Assembly (NCBI RefSeq): GCF_022179525.1
Contig: NZ_BPQX01000037.1
Location: 243,710-307,709 of the forward strand
Length of the DNA: 64,000 nt
DNA from: Methylobacterium persicinum
Lineage (GTDB): Bacteria; Pseudomonadota; Alphaproteobacteria; Rhizobiales; Beijerinckiaceae
Direction: 5' to 3'
Under the pieces are notes generated by a model that was not told where the DNA came from, did not search any database, and was given only the letters and a program-made list of their open reading frames with translations. The translations under genes were made by a program, and so were the position numbers. This document shows positions 1 through 10,653 of this stretch, piece after piece; the first letter of the stretch is position 1; every line of letters starts with the position of its first letter.

Positions 1-360
1 TCTGACATGGCCGACGCCTTGGTCGGTTACGGCACGCCGTACCTTGGGCGCGGCAGCCATCCCCGCCTCCTGCGGGAGATCTCGTCGGTGATGGCCGTCT
101 CCGGTGGGACCCGGCGCATGGGCTCGGCGGCGCTGGACCTCGCCTACGTCGCCTGCGGGCGACTCGACGCCTACTGGGAGCGCGACCTGCAGACCTACGA
201 TTTCGCCGGCGGCGTCGCCCTGGTCCGGGAGGCCGGCGGCTTCGTGACCTCGGCGGACGGGGCGGCCGAGCCCTTGGCGTCCCGTTCGGTGTGCTGCGGC
301 AACGAGAGCCTCCACCGCGATCTGCTGGCGATCCTTAAGAAGGCCCAGGCGACCGCCTGA
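1..360 (+). CDS. inositol monophosphatase family protein, 3' part
   Basis: The frame is already open at base 1, so only the last 119 residues are present. The piece carries the C-terminal half of the inositol monophosphatase fold: a GSAALDLAYVACGRLDAYWE helix, then YDFAGG in the place of the family's WDxAAG metal site, then REAGGFVTSADG. Members are Mg2+-dependent sugar or inositol phosphatases, and the substrate cannot be told from this part. The W-to-Y change keeps the metal-binding Asp. The gene is followed by 145 bases with a GC hairpin before apt, so co-transcription with apt is possible but unproven. Confidence 0.85.
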   Translation, partial: SDMADALVGYGTPYLGRGSHPRLLREISSVMAVSGGTRRMGSAALDLAYVACGRLDAYWERDLQTYDFAGGVALVREAGGFVTSADGAAEPLASRSVCCGNESLHRDLLAILKKAQATA

Positions 361-505
361 GCATCACTGCCGCGCCAGACCGCGGAAGAAGCCGGCCCGG
401 GGGAAAGCCCCCGTGCCGCATCACAGCGACGGCAGCGGCCGCCCCGCTGGCCTCCGACGGGCCCATCTGCTTTAAGCCCCCCGTTCGTCAGGGAAGGTTG
501 TCCCC

Positions 506-1051
506 ATGGAAGCCCGCCGCCACATCTCCTTGAAGGAATCGATTCGCTCGATCCCAGACTATCCCAAGCCCGGCATCGTCTTCCGCGACATCACCACGCT
601 CCTGTCGGACCCCCGTTCGTTCCGCCGTGCGGTGGACGCCCTGGTCCATCCCTATGCCGGTGGGGGCATCAAGCAGGTGGCGGGAATCGAGGCGCGGGGA
701 TTCATCCTCGGCGGCGCCATTGCCCACCAGCTGTCCTGCGGCTTCGTGCCGATCCGCAAGCGCGGTAAGCTTCCGCACAAGACCGTGTCGATGGCCTACG
801 CCCTCGAATACGGCACCGACGAGATCGAGATCCATGTGGACGCCGTGGGCCCGGGAGACCGGGTTCTGCTGGTCGATGACCTGATCGCAACGGGGGGCAC
901 CGCCACGGCGGCGATCAACCTGCTCAGGAAGATCGGTGCCGAGGTCGTGGCCGCCTGCTTCGTCATCGATCTGCCGGAGATCGGCGGCGCGCAGCGCCTG
1001 CGGGACATGGGCGTGGACGTCCGGACTCTGATGGAGTTCGAGGGACACTGA
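506..1051 (+). CDS. apt: adenine phosphoribosyltransferase
   Basis: A 181-residue protein of normal family length. It converts adenine and PRPP to AMP and pyrophosphate in purine salvage, in the cytosol. The PRPP-binding loop [13 protein letters not shown] is near residues 112-124, and the N-terminal stretch [18 protein letters not shown] is the APT signature. The ATG at 506 has an AGGGAAGG ribosome-binding site about 8 bases upstream. It appears to be a single-gene unit: a hairpin and then the rpmH promoter follow at once. Confidence 0.96.
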   Translation: MEARRHISLKESIRSIPDYPKPGIVFRDITTLLSDPRSFRRAVDALVHPYAGGGIKQVAGIEARGFILGGAIAHQLSCGFVPIRKRGKLPHKTVSMAYALEYGTDEIEIHVDAVGPGDRVLLVDDLIATGGTATAAINLLRKIGAEVVAACFVIDLPEIGGAQRLRDMGVDVRTLMEFEGH

Positions 1052-1055
1052 GGAC

Positions 1056-1079
1056 CAGCCCGTTTTGGGCTGCAAAACG
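1056..1079 (+). terminator. overlapping hairpins after apt
   Basis: Two mutually exclusive stems begin 5 bases after the apt stop. CAGCCC pairs with GGGCTG (1056-1072, loop GTTTT). Alternatively CGTTTTG pairs with CAAAACG (1061-1079). There is no T-run, so intrinsic termination is only a possibility. The second stem ends exactly where the rpmH -35 box begins. Confidence 0.4.
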
Positions 1080-1108
1080 TTGACTTGTGCCGACCCTTCC
1101 GCCATAAG
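1080..1108 (+). promoter_or_regulatory. candidate housekeeping promoter for rpmH
   Basis: TTGACT at 1080-1085 and CATAAG at 1103-1108 are separated by exactly 17 bases, close to the sigma-70 consensus. The start codon of rpmH is at 1235, giving a leader of about 120 bases that contains a GGGCGC/GCGCCC hairpin near 1126-1145. Read directly from the sequence and not tested. Confidence 0.6.
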
Positions 1109-1234
1109 CCGCCCACCCGCGACGGGGCGCCCCACCAGGGCGCCCTTCGTGTTTGCGAGACATGCAGGACGCGTGAAGGTCGGGAGCGGCATTGCCGCCC
1201 GCGAGCGCGCCTCGACCTTTGAAGGCCAATCGTC

Positions 1235-1369
1235 ATGAAGAGAACCTATCAGCCGAGCAAGCTCGTCCGGAAGCGTCGCCACGGCTTTCGCGCCCGGATG
1301 GCGACCGCTGGTGGCCGCAAGGTGCTGGCCCGTCGCCGCGCCCACGGCCGCAAGCGCCTGTCGGCCTGA
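1235..1369 (+). CDS. rpmH: 50S ribosomal protein L34
   Basis: A 44-residue, extremely basic protein beginning [18 protein letters not shown] and ending GRKRLSA, the full canonical length of L34. It is a component of the large ribosomal subunit. A GAAGG ribosome-binding site lies shortly upstream of the ATG. It is the first gene of the usual rpmH-rnpA-yidC cluster, but no dnaA or origin-like DnaA boxes are visible beside it here. Confidence 0.97.
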   Translation: MKRTYQPSKLVRKRRHGFRARMATAGGRKVLARRRAHGRKRLSA

Positions 1370-1446
1370 GCCGGGCGGGTCATCCCCGCCGCCGCGTGAT
1401 GAACGCGGCCCCTTCTGCGGGCATTGAAGCCGGGATCGAACGGTCG

Positions 1447-1917
1447 ATGGCGACGATCGAACGGCTCAAGAAGCGGCCCGATTTCCTGGCCGCTGCCGCG
1501 GGCCGCCGCTACCATACCGAGCGGATGACGGCGCAGGGCATCCTGCGCTCCGGTGAGGCCGACGGCCTTCGCCTCGGCTTCACCGTTACCAAGCGTGTCG
1601 GTCATGCCACCGAGCGCAACCGAATCAAGCGGCGCCTCCGGGCCGCCGTGACCCATGTCGCCGCCGCGTTGCCTCCCGATCTGGCAGGCCGCGCCGCCGA
1701 CATCGTGCTCGTCGCCCGTCGCCCCGCCCTGTATGCGGACTTCGCGACGCTTGCCGACGACCTCCGTCAGGCTATCCCCGCGGTGACCCGTCCCGGCAAG
1801 GCCGGTGCGGGCGATGCCGGCGGCCGATCCAAATCCTCATCCCCCCGAAGCGGAAAGCGTCCCGCCGCGCCGCCTGCTTCTCCGAACAAGTGCGTTGGTG
1901 TCCCCGATGGGCAATGA
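1447..1917 (+). CDS. rnpA: ribonuclease P protein component
   Basis: The protein subunit of RNase P, which trims tRNA 5' ends together with the catalytic RNA. From the ATG at 1447 it has 156 residues beginning [19 protein letters not shown], the usual family N-terminus. Starts at 1399 (ATG) or 1396 (GTG) would add 16-17 residues. The RNR-type signature [18 protein letters not shown] is present. The last 35 or so residues are a Lys/Ser/Pro/Gly-rich tail beyond the folded domain. The gene overlaps the yidC start by 11 bases. The small gene yidD, common between rnpA and yidC, is not seen. Confidence 0.92.
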   Translation: MATIERLKKRPDFLAAAAGRRYHTERMTAQGILRSGEADGLRLGFTVTKRVGHATERNRIKRRLRAAVTHVAAALPPDLAGRAADIVLVARRPALYADFATLADDLRQAIPAVTRPGKAGAGDAGGRSKSSSPRSGKRPAAPPASPNKCVGVPDGQ

Positions 1918-3778
1918 CAAGACGAACATGTTCGTGGCCATCGGCCTGTCGCTGCTGGTGCTGCTCGGATGGCAGTACTTCGTGGCCGGGCCGCGCCTCG
2001 AGCAGCAGCGCCTGATCGAGGCTCAGAACAAGGCGGCCCAGGCCCAGGCCCAGCCGCCGGGCGTGACCCCGGATGGCGTGCCCTCGGCTTCGCCGAAGGA
2101 GGGCGGACCAGCCGCTCCGGCGGCCGGCACCGCCCCGACTCCTCCGGGTGGACCGATTTCCCGGGAGGCCGCCCTGGCGCGGGGTCAGCGGGTCACGATC
2201 GAGACCCCGGCCCTCTCCGGTTCGATCAACCTGAAGGGCGGTCGCATCGACGACGTGTCCCTGAAGAATTACCACGAGACCATCGACCCCAAGAGCCCGG
2301 AGATCGTGCTCTTCTCGCCGGCCGGCACCGAGACGCCGTACTATGCGGAGTTCGGCTGGGTCGGCGCCAACGCCGGCAAGCTTCCCACCAGCGACACGGT
2401 CTGGACCGCCGACGGCAAGACCCTTGCCCCGGGGATGCCAGTGACCCTCACCTGGGACAACGGCGAGGGCCTGACGTTCAAGCGCATCGTCGCCGTGGAC
2501 GACAAGTACATGTTCACCATCCGCGATTCGGTGGAGAACAAGGGCGCCAACGCGGTCACGCTCTATCCCTACAGCCTCGTGTCCCGCTGGGGTAAGCCAC
2601 ACACCCAGGGCTACTACGTCCTGCACGAGGGCATGATCGGCTACCTCGGCGACGACGGGTTGCAGGAGATCACCTACGACAAGCTCGCCAAGGAGGGCGC
2701 CTATGGCGGCGCCAATACCAAGGGCCGGGCCTACAGCAACGTGACCGGCGGCTTCCTCGGCATCACCGACAAGTACTGGGCCGCCGCCGTCATTCCTGAG
2801 CAGAACGCGCCCTATACCGGCGCCTTCACCGACCGCACCGACGGCAGCACCAATGTCTACCAGGCGAGCGCCCGGGGAGACGCGGTGAACCTCGCGGCCG
2901 GTGCGTCGGCCCAGACCACCCAGCGCCTGTTCGCCGGCGCCAAGGAGGTCAACCTCATCAACGCCTACCAGAAGGATCTCGGGATCCGGCACTTCGATCT
3001 GATGATCGATTGGGGCTGGTTCTGGTTCATCACCCAGCCGATGTTCCGGGCTCTGGACTTCATCTACCATGTGGTCGGCAACTTCGGCGTGTCGATCCTG
3101 GTCGTCACCTTCTGCCTGAAGCTGCTGTTCCTGCCGATCGCCAACCGCTCCTACGTCTCGATGGCCAAGATGAAGGCCGTCCAGCCGGAGATGACCTCGA
3201 TCCGCGAGCGCTACAAGGACGACAAGGTCAAGCAGCAACAGGCGATGATGGAGCTGTACAAGAAGGAGAAGATCAACCCGGTGGCCGGCTGCTGGCCGGT
3301 GCTGATCCAGATCCCGGTCTTCTTCGCCCTGTACAAGGTGCTGTTCATCACTATCGAGATGCGGCACGCGCCGTTCTTCGGCTGGATCCACGACCTCGCG
3401 GCGCCCGATCCGACTAGCATCGTCAACCTGTTCGGCCTCCTGCCCTTCACGCCCCCGGAATACATCCCGATTCACCTGGGCGTGTGGCCGATCATCATGG
3501 GCATCACGATGTTCGTGCAGATGAAGATGAACCCCGCGCCGCCGGACCCGGTCCAGGCGCAGATCTTCACCTTCATGCCGATCATCTTCACCTTCATGCT
3601 CGGCTCGTTCCCGGCCGGACTGGTGATCTACTGGGCGTGGAACAACACCCTGTCGGTCCTTCAGCAATACGTCATTATGCGCCGCAACGGCGTGAAGGTG
3701 GAGCTATGGGACAACCTGCGCCGTACATTCAGGCGTGGCGCGAAGGGATCCGCCAAGCCCGCAACAACCAAGGGCTGA
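1907..3778 (+). CDS. yidC: membrane protein insertase YidC
   Basis: Inserts and folds inner-membrane proteins, alone or with SecYEG. It has 623 residues, the long proteobacterial form. A first membrane helix ([19 protein letters not shown]) is followed by a Pro/Ala-rich linker, a large periplasmic domain up to about residue 360, and the conserved C-terminal helices ([34 protein letters not shown]). A basic cytoplasmic tail ends the protein. The ATG at 1907 is chosen because translation then begins [11 protein letters not shown] longer frame from 1805 would lie inside rnpA. The stop overlaps the engB leader. Confidence 0.97.
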   Translation: MGNDKTNMFVAIGLSLLVLLGWQYFVAGPRLEQQRLIEAQNKAAQAQAQPPGVTPDGVPSASPKEGGPAAPAAGTAPTPPGGPISREAALARGQRVTIETPALSGSINLKGGRIDDVSLKNYHETIDPKSPEIVLFSPAGTETPYYAEFGWVGANAGKLPTSDTVWTADGKTLAPGMPVTLTWDNGEGLTFKRIVAVDDKYMFTIRDSVENKGANAVTLYPYSLVSRWGKPHTQGYYVLHEGMIGYLGDDGLQEITYDKLAKEGAYGGANTKGRAYSNVTGGFLGITDKYWAAAVIPEQNAPYTGAFTDRTDGSTNVYQASARGDAVNLAAGASAQTTQRLFAGAKEVNLINAYQKDLGIRHFDLMIDWGWFWFITQPMFRALDFIYHVVGNFGVSILVVTFCLKLLFLPIANRSYVSMAKMKAVQPEMTSIRERYKDDKVKQQQAMMELYKKEKINPVAGCWPVLIQIPVFFALYKVLFITIEMRHAPFFGWIHDLAAPDPTSIVNLFGLLPFTPPEYIPIHLGVWPIIMGITMFVQMKMNPAPPDPVQAQIFTFMPIIFTFMLGSFPAGLVIYWAWNNTLSVLQQYVIMRRNGVKVELWDNLRRTFRRGAKGSAKPATTKG

Positions 3779-3779
3779 C

Positions 3780-4442
3780 GTGAACACGACGGACGTCACC
3801 GACGACGAGAAGGCCGGCCTCCTCGAGGCCGGCCGCCTGCTTTTTGCCGGCAGCGCGGACTTCTACGCGGCCGCGCAGACCCTCGACCGGTTGCCGCCGA
3901 TGGAAGGCATCGAGATCGCCTTCGCCGGGCGGTCCAATGTCGGGAAGTCGAGCCTCATCAACGCCCTGACCGGCCGCAACACCCTGGCGCGGGTGTCCCA
4001 CACCCCGGGGCGGACGCAGCAGCTCAACTTCTTCAAGGTGGCCGACCGGATGTCCCTGGTGGACATGCCGGGCTACGGCTACGCGGCGGTGGAGAAGGCC
4101 AAGGTCGAGGCCTGGACCCAGCTGATCCATTCCTACCTCAAGGGCCGCGCAAACCTTGCCCGTGTGTTCGTGCTCATCGACTCCCGGCACGGACTGAAGA
4201 GCATCGATACCGATATCCTCGACGGGCTCGACAAGGCCGCGGTGAGCTATCAAGTGGTCCTGACCAAGGGCGATTCCCTCAAGAAGGCGCAGATCGAGGC
4301 CCGCCTCGCCGGCATCCGCGAAGCCCTGTCCAAGCGGCCTGCCGCCTACCCTGAAATCATCCTCACATCGAGCCGGGACGATCTTGGCGTGGCGGATCTG
4401 CGCGCCGCCGTCGCCCGTCTGCTGGCCGAGCGCGGGGCATGA
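3780..4442 (+). CDS. engB: ribosome biogenesis GTP-binding protein YihA/YsxC/EngB
   Basis: A TRAFAC-class GTPase needed for large-subunit assembly, 220 residues. The G1 motif is GRSNVGKSS, the G2 region [11 protein letters not shown], the G3 motif DMPGYG, and TKGD is in the NKxD position, as usual for this family. The GTG start at 3780 lies one base after the yidC stop, which suggests translational coupling. An upstream ATG in the same frame (3735) would lie inside yidC. The stop overlaps the next gene as ATGA. Confidence 0.94.
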   Translation: MNTTDVTDDEKAGLLEAGRLLFAGSADFYAAAQTLDRLPPMEGIEIAFAGRSNVGKSSLINALTGRNTLARVSHTPGRTQQLNFFKVADRMSLVDMPGYGYAAVEKAKVEAWTQLIHSYLKGRANLARVFVLIDSRHGLKSIDTDILDGLDKAAVSYQVVLTKGDSLKKAQIEARLAGIREALSKRPAAYPEIILTSSRDDLGVADLRAAVARLLAERGA

Positions 4443-4816
4443 GGCTGGCACCGATTGAGCGGGGTCTTGGCGCCTTCGCCTGCCTCTGCGGCCTGCTCGG
4501 TGTCGCTGCGAGTGCCGCTGCTGCTCACATCGCCGGTGCGGATTCACTGAAGATCGCCGCGCAGTTTCTGCTGTTCCACGCCCCGGCGATCCTCGCTTTG
4601 GTGGCGCTCGGCGCGGGCGGATTGGTGCGGGCGCCCCTGGCGCGGTTGGCAGCGGGGCTCATTGCCATCGGTCTATGCCTGTTTTGCGGCGATCTCGCCT
4701 TGCGCGCACTCGCCGGCCACGCCCTGTTCCCGATGGCCGCCCCAAGCGGCGGCTTCGCGCTGATGGGCGGATGGCTGGTGGGGATGGCGGCGCTGCTCAT
4801 CCCTGCTGAACGCTGA
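4439..4816 (+). CDS. DUF423 family small membrane protein
   Basis: A 125-residue protein with four predicted membrane helices. It matches the DUF423 layout: an N-terminal helix with [16 protein letters not shown], a central [16 protein letters not shown] helix and a C-terminal [17 protein letters not shown] helix. The function is unknown. The ATG overlaps the engB stop (ATGA), so it is probably translated with the rpmH-yidC-engB operon. A palindromic repeat begins one base after its stop. Confidence 0.8.
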   Translation: MRLAPIERGLGAFACLCGLLGVAASAAAAHIAGADSLKIAAQFLLFHAPAILALVALGAGGLVRAPLARLAAGLIAIGLCLFCGDLALRALAGHALFPMAAPSGGFALMGGWLVGMAALLIPAER

Positions 4817-4817
4817 T

Positions 4818-4909
4818 CGTCATTCCGCGCCCAGCGAAGCAATCCAGGGATGCGCGTCGCCTGAAGACGTCCCGCTGCCCTGGATTGCTTCGCTTCGCTC
4901 GCAATGACG
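4818..4909. repeat. palindromic intergenic repeat, family 1 copy A
   Basis: An imperfect inverted repeat of about 92 bases with arms ending CGTCATT and GCAATGACG and inner arms containing GCAATCCAGGG and CCCTGGATTGC. It sits between the convergent DUF423 and S10 peptidase genes. Four more copies occur at 7110, 28111, 28919 and 51811. Confidence 0.85.
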
Positions 4910-4922
4910 GAGAGGGTTCTGG

Positions 4923-6479
4923 TCAGCGGCTCGTGGGCACGGCCTGCCTGTCCGCTATCGCAGCCGAGTACAGGGCGGCGGCGTCCTGATGCAGGGCGGC
5001 CCGGGAGGCGCTGCGGAAGTAGAACATGTGCCCGCCGGGATAGACCGACAGCCCGAGGCGCCCGCCGCCATAGGGGGGCACCTGCGAGAGTTCGAGCTTC
5101 GACGCAAAATAGGGGGTGACAAGATCGGTCGCGCCGTGCGCCACGAGGACCCTCAGTTTGCCATCCAAGGAGAGGGCACCCTTCAGGTTCGAGAGCACCT
5201 CAGGGGCCTGCCGTCCCGATCCCCAGGTCCAGCCCCGGTTGACCGCGGTGTTGAGCAACTCGTAGCGCTGGTTCGGCACGGGCCATTTCAACGTGCGGGC
5301 GTAAAGGTCGAGCATCGCACTGGTAAGGGGCGCCTGCAGGGCCGTCAGTTGCGGATCTTCGAAGCCCGAATGGAGTGAGTCGGGATCGGGGTCCCAGCCG
5401 GTGATGCCGGTGTCGTAGAGGCTCGTCACCCGGCCCGCGGACTTGTCGAGTTCCCGTTGGACGCCCCGGCTCGACGGGCGCCCAGCCTGCCGGCGGAGGA
5501 AATCCCGGTCGAGCCCCGTAAGCCCCGCGAGGCGGTCGGTGATCCGGCCGACGGCGTCCGCATCGCCGGGCCCCTTCAGCAAATCCGCGAGGTAGGAGCC
5601 CGTCGCATACTCTTCGGCCGGCGCGAGGGCACTTTGGCTCGGCGTCTGGCCGCTGCGCTCCAGGCCGGTGGCGGCCAAGGAGGGCAGGCGCAGCACGAAG
5701 CTCCACGGATCGGTGCGCGGCCGCTCCAGCCACGCGAAATCGAGCACCGGCGAAAGTAGGACCATTCCGGACAGGCCGACGCCGATCTCCTCCTGAAGCT
5801 TCCCGGCAATCAACGGTCCGCGGAATCCGCCGTAGCTCTCGCCGACGTAGAATTTTGGGCTCGCCATGCGGCCATTGACCCGGAGGTATCGCGCGATGAC
5901 CGCTGCCAGGATCGACGCATCAGTATCCACCGACCAGTATTTCTTCGCGTCCCCATCGGCGGCCCGGCTGTAGCCGGTGCCGACAGGATCGATGAACACG
6001 AGATCGGTGAAGTCGAGCCATGTGCCGTCATTCGGAACGAGGCCGACATCCTGCGACGGGCTGATGCTGTTCTTGCCAATCGGCAGTCGCCAGGGGCCGA
6101 TCGCGCCGATGTTAAGATAGGCCGAGGCCGCGCCGGGACCGCCGTTGATGGCGAAGGTGATCGGCCTCTCGCGCCCGTCGTCTGCAGGCCGCGTGAAGGC
6201 GATGTATCCGATCTCCGCCTGAAGCTTTCCTCCCTCATCCACGAGGGGCAGGCTGCCCGCAGTCGCGGTGAATTCCAGCTTGCGCCCGTCGGGCAGGGTC
6301 ACCGTCTGATCGGTCATCGAGTCCGGCGGCAGGCGTCGCCCCTCCGGACCTTGCGGACGGGTAGGCTGCGGGCGCTCGGGCCCCCCGTGATGGCCTTCTT
6401 GTGCCGCCAGGGGCAGGGTGAGGCCGAGGAGCATGGCGGTCGCGAGGCGGCCGGCTCTGATCGCGTTCATGACGGGCAT
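4923..6479 (-). CDS. secreted serine carboxypeptidase-like protein (peptidase S10 family)
   Basis: The 518-residue protein begins MPVMNAIRAGRLATAMLLGL with a signal peptide cleaved near LAAQEG. An alpha/beta-hydrolase fold follows: ITFAINGGPGAAS (oxyanion loop), VGESYGGFRG (nucleophile Ser), a DLVTPY Asp and a YPGGHMFYFR His, as in the S10 family. The natural substrate is unknown and it probably acts in the periplasm. The ATG at 6479 shares one base with the holC stop (TGATG), indicating coupling. A start at 6470 is also possible. The longer open frame to 6614 lies inside holC and is rejected. Confidence 0.85.
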   Translation of the reverse strand: MPVMNAIRAGRLATAMLLGLTLPLAAQEGHHGGPERPQPTRPQGPEGRRLPPDSMTDQTVTLPDGRKLEFTATAGSLPLVDEGGKLQAEIGYIAFTRPADDGRERPITFAINGGPGAASAYLNIGAIGPWRLPIGKNSISPSQDVGLVPNDGTWLDFTDLVFIDPVGTGYSRAADGDAKKYWSVDTDASILAAVIARYLRVNGRMASPKFYVGESYGGFRGPLIAGKLQEEIGVGLSGMVLLSPVLDFAWLERPRTDPWSFVLRLPSLAATGLERSGQTPSQSALAPAEEYATGSYLADLLKGPGDADAVGRITDRLAGLTGLDRDFLRRQAGRPSSRGVQRELDKSAGRVTSLYDTGITGWDPDPDSLHSGFEDPQLTALQAPLTSAMLDLYARTLKWPVPNQRYELLNTAVNRGWTWGSGRQAPEVLSNLKGALSLDGKLRVLVAHGATDLVTPYFASKLELSQVPPYGGGRLGLSVYPGGHMFYFRSASRAALHQDAAALYSAAIADRQAVPTSR

Positions 6480-6931
6480 CACGCCTTCTTGTTCCAGCGG
6501 CCGGATTCGTCCTGCTGCCAATAGGCCACCGTATGGCCCGCCTCCTTGGCCTGCCGCCACTGTTCCCGGGCGCGCAGCAGGGCGTCCTGATCCGTCCCGT
6601 CGAACAGGACGCAAATTCGGGCGTACTCGGCCGCATCGGCCGGCAGGTCTGCGCCCTCCACGAGGAAGCGGATCGAGGCGCCGTTCGGGTTGACGTCGCG
6701 CAGGGTCAGGACGACCGGCTGGGCCGCCTGGTTGGGCTCACGGTCGGTGGCGTGCGGCAGGAAGCTCTCATCGGTATAGGTCCAGAGCTGGTCGTCGAGG
6801 GCGGAGAGCCGTTCCTCGCTCGCCGCCTGGATCGCCGCCTGCCAGCCACGGTCCAGCGACCGCTCCACAAGGGTCGGCAGGACCCGTTCGAGGGGCTGGT
6901 GCTGGAGATGGTAGAAGAGAATCTCTGTCAC
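6479..6931 (-). CDS. holC: DNA polymerase III subunit chi
   Basis: A 150-residue protein. Chi links the clamp loader to SSB through psi. The family pattern is clear: MTEILFYHLQHQPLERVLP at the start, a central LWTYTDESFLPHA segment and FDGTDQDALLRAREQWR near the end, with a final YWQQDESGRW. It is followed without a gap by the S10 peptidase gene. Upstream lie 289 bases containing a palindromic repeat, after the pyrG 3' end. Confidence 0.9.
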   Translation of the reverse strand: MTEILFYHLQHQPLERVLPTLVERSLDRGWQAAIQAASEERLSALDDQLWTYTDESFLPHATDREPNQAAQPVVLTLRDVNPNGASIRFLVEGADLPADAAEYARICVLFDGTDQDALLRAREQWRQAKEAGHTVAYWQQDESGRWNKKA

Positions 6932-7109
6932 GGTACAAGGGAGATAGGGCCCGGAGCCCCGAACGCGAAGGGCGGTGCCACTGTCGCATGCCCCCCCGTC
7001 CCGTGGGAGTCATGGCGAAGGCCGGGTTGGGGGCGGCTTGTCCGGGCCATCCCCTTCATCCCGAGAGCTTGACCGGAAAGGTCGCGACGGCGCCCCCTCC
7101 GCGCGCACT

Positions 7110-7200
7110 GTCATTGCGAGGAACGAAACAATCCAGGGACGCTCTACAGTCGAGAGCGTCCCTCCCGTCCCTCCATTGCTTCGCTGCACTCGCAATGACG
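7110..7200. repeat. palindromic intergenic repeat, family 1 copy B
   Basis: Arms GTCATTGCGAG and CTCGCAATGACG flank a centre that differs from the other copies and includes its own GACGCTCTACAGTCGAGAGCGTC stem region. It lies between the 3' end of pyrG and the start of holC, both read on the minus strand. Confidence 0.85.
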
Positions 7201-7220
7201 GGTTTGGTAAAGGCGTGGCC

Positions 7221-8891
<1,671 letters not shown>

Positions 8892-9012
8892 TCAGCGCGG
8901 GCAAAGCGGCAGTGGCTGGGGATGGCACGCAGAACGTCCGCGGATCCGGGACCCGCGGGCGCGATCGTGCAGAGGAGGGCGGCGCGCAGGCCGTGGACGG
9001 CCTGCGAAGACG

Positions 9013-9435
9013 TTAGCGCGACTGCGGAGCGGGCGGCGGGCCGGATTCCGGAGCGGGCTGCGCCGGTGCCGTCTCCGGCGTGCGATCTTGCGCCTTGCGC
9101 AGCGTGTCGAGGAGATTGTCCGCCCCCGCCGGGGCGGTGCCAGCCGGCTTGGCAGGCGCGCCGGGCACGGCGGCGCCGGTATCGAGGATCGACTTCGGTC
9201 CCGCCGCGCGATGCGACATCACCGCGAGCGTCAGGCTCGTCACGAAGAACATGGCCGCGAGGATCGCCGTCGCCCGGGTGAGGGCGTTGGCCTGCCCCCG
9301 GCCGGTCATGAAACCGGCGACGCCCCCGCCACCGCCTCCACCGAGACCGAGGCCGCCCTCCGACCGCTGGAGCAGAACGACGCCAATCAGCGCGAGGACG
9401 ATGAGGAGGTGAACGACGATCAGGACGGTTTGCAT
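9013..9435 (-). CDS. secG: preprotein translocase subunit SecG
   Basis: A 140-residue SecYEG accessory subunit. An N-terminal helix (VLIVVHLLIVLALIGVVLLQ) is followed by the family's SEGGLGLGGGGGG turn, a second helix (AILAAMFFVTSLTLAV) and a long Pro/Ala-rich cytoplasmic tail of about 60 residues. Such tails are usual in alphaproteobacteria. It lies between ppk2 and pyrG on the same strand. Confidence 0.93.
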   Translation of the reverse strand: MQTVLIVVHLLIVLALIGVVLLQRSEGGLGLGGGGGGGVAGFMTGRGQANALTRATAILAAMFFVTSLTLAVMSHRAAGPKSILDTGAAVPGAPAKPAGTAPAGADNLLDTLRKAQDRTPETAPAQPAPESGPPPAPQSR

Positions 9436-9590
9436 CGGGGATCCGGTCTTCGCTCGCCCGCGCCGACCGGGGTAGGTCTAGGCACGGACGCCGGGCGGCG
9501 TCCGGCGCCGCACCATCGAGGTCTCCGGGGCCTTACACCATGCGGCGCCCTGCGCCAACCGCGCCCGGCGCAGGGCGGCTTCCCCATGCC

Positions 9591-10508
9591 TTAATAGCGG
9601 TCCGGGACATGCATCTCATCCGGGATCGGCGCCCGGAGATAATCGGCGTGCCGCACGCGCTCCGGCAGGTGGACGGGCGGATGCTCGACTTCACCATAGG
9701 GGATCTGGCCCAGCAGGTGGCTGATGCAGTTCAGGCGGGCGCGCTTCTTGTCCACGGCCTCGACCACCCACCAGGGCGCCTCGGGAATGTGCGTGCGGGC
9801 CAGCATGTCTTCCTTGGCGCGGGTGTAGTCCTCCCAGCGCCGCCGTGATTCGACATCCATTGGCGAGAGCTTCCACTGCTTCAGCGGGTCCATGATCCGC
9901 ATATTGAAGCGCAGGGCCTGCTCCTCGTCGGTGATGGAAAACCAGTACTTCAGGAGAATGATGCCGGAGCGCACCAGCATGCGCTCGAATTCCGGCACCG
10001 ATCTGAAAAATTCCTCGACATCGGCCTCGGTGCAGAAGCCCATCACCCGCTCGACGCCCGCCCGGTTGTACCAGGAGCGGTCGAACAGCACGATTTCGCC
10101 CGCGGCCGGGAGATGGGACACGTAACGCTGGAAATACCATTGCGTCCGTTCGCGCTCGTTCGGCGCGGGCAGCGCGGCGACCCGGCAGACCCTGGGGTTG
10201 AGCCGCTGGGTGATGCGCTTGATGACGCCGCCCTTGCCCGCTGAATCGCGACCCTCGAAGATGACGACCACCCGCAGCTTCTCGTGCTGCACCCAGTCCT
10301 GCAGGCGGACGAGCTCGTGCTGCAGCCGGAGCAATTCCCGGAAGTAGAATCGCCGGTCGAGCTCCCCGTGGGCGCCGGGGACGCCGTCGATCGTCTCGAG
10401 GCGCTTGTCCTCCAACTCCTGTTCAAGCTCCTCGTCGTAGCTGTCGAGGAGCTCACGGCGGATCATCTCCACGAGAGCGGGAGGGGCGGAGCTGAAATCC
10501 TCGGACAT
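9591..10508 (-). CDS. ppk2: polyphosphate kinase 2
   Basis: A 305-residue PPK2-family enzyme using polyphosphate to phosphorylate nucleoside diphosphates (or the reverse). The Walker A motif is EGRDSAGKGG, the Walker B region is LFDRSWYNR, and the lid region follows near GFCTEADVEEF. A charged coiled helix (residues 20-38) precedes the core. The single kinase domain indicates the short class rather than the duplicated one. The preference for GDP or ADP cannot be read from sequence. It sits between secG and tpiA, which are often neighbours. Confidence 0.93.
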   Translation of the reverse strand: MSEDFSSAPPALVEMIRRELLDSYDEELEQELEDKRLETIDGVPGAHGELDRRFYFRELLRLQHELVRLQDWVQHEKLRVVVIFEGRDSAGKGGVIKRITQRLNPRVCRVAALPAPNERERTQWYFQRYVSHLPAAGEIVLFDRSWYNRAGVERVMGFCTEADVEEFFRSVPEFERMLVRSGIILLKYWFSITDEEQALRFNMRIMDPLKQWKLSPMDVESRRRWEDYTRAKEDMLARTHIPEAPWWVVEAVDKKRARLNCISHLLGQIPYGEVEHPPVHLPERVRHADYLRAPIPDEMHVPDRY

Positions 10509-10653
10509 CGGTCGCTCTCGGTCGGGATGGGACCCGCCTTCAAGACCAAGTCAGTGTGACAGTCATGCGAAGGTCGCGTCGCCCATGCACCGTTGCACCG
10601 GTCCGAGAAGATCCTGCAGGCCTGTGGAACGCCCGGGCCGCGATGCCGCCTCG

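Noticed and set aside
1772-3667. A 631-codon open frame on the minus strand
   Set aside because: It is antisense to yidC, His/Arg/Asp-rich in the way GC-rich shadows are, and has no recognisable domain.
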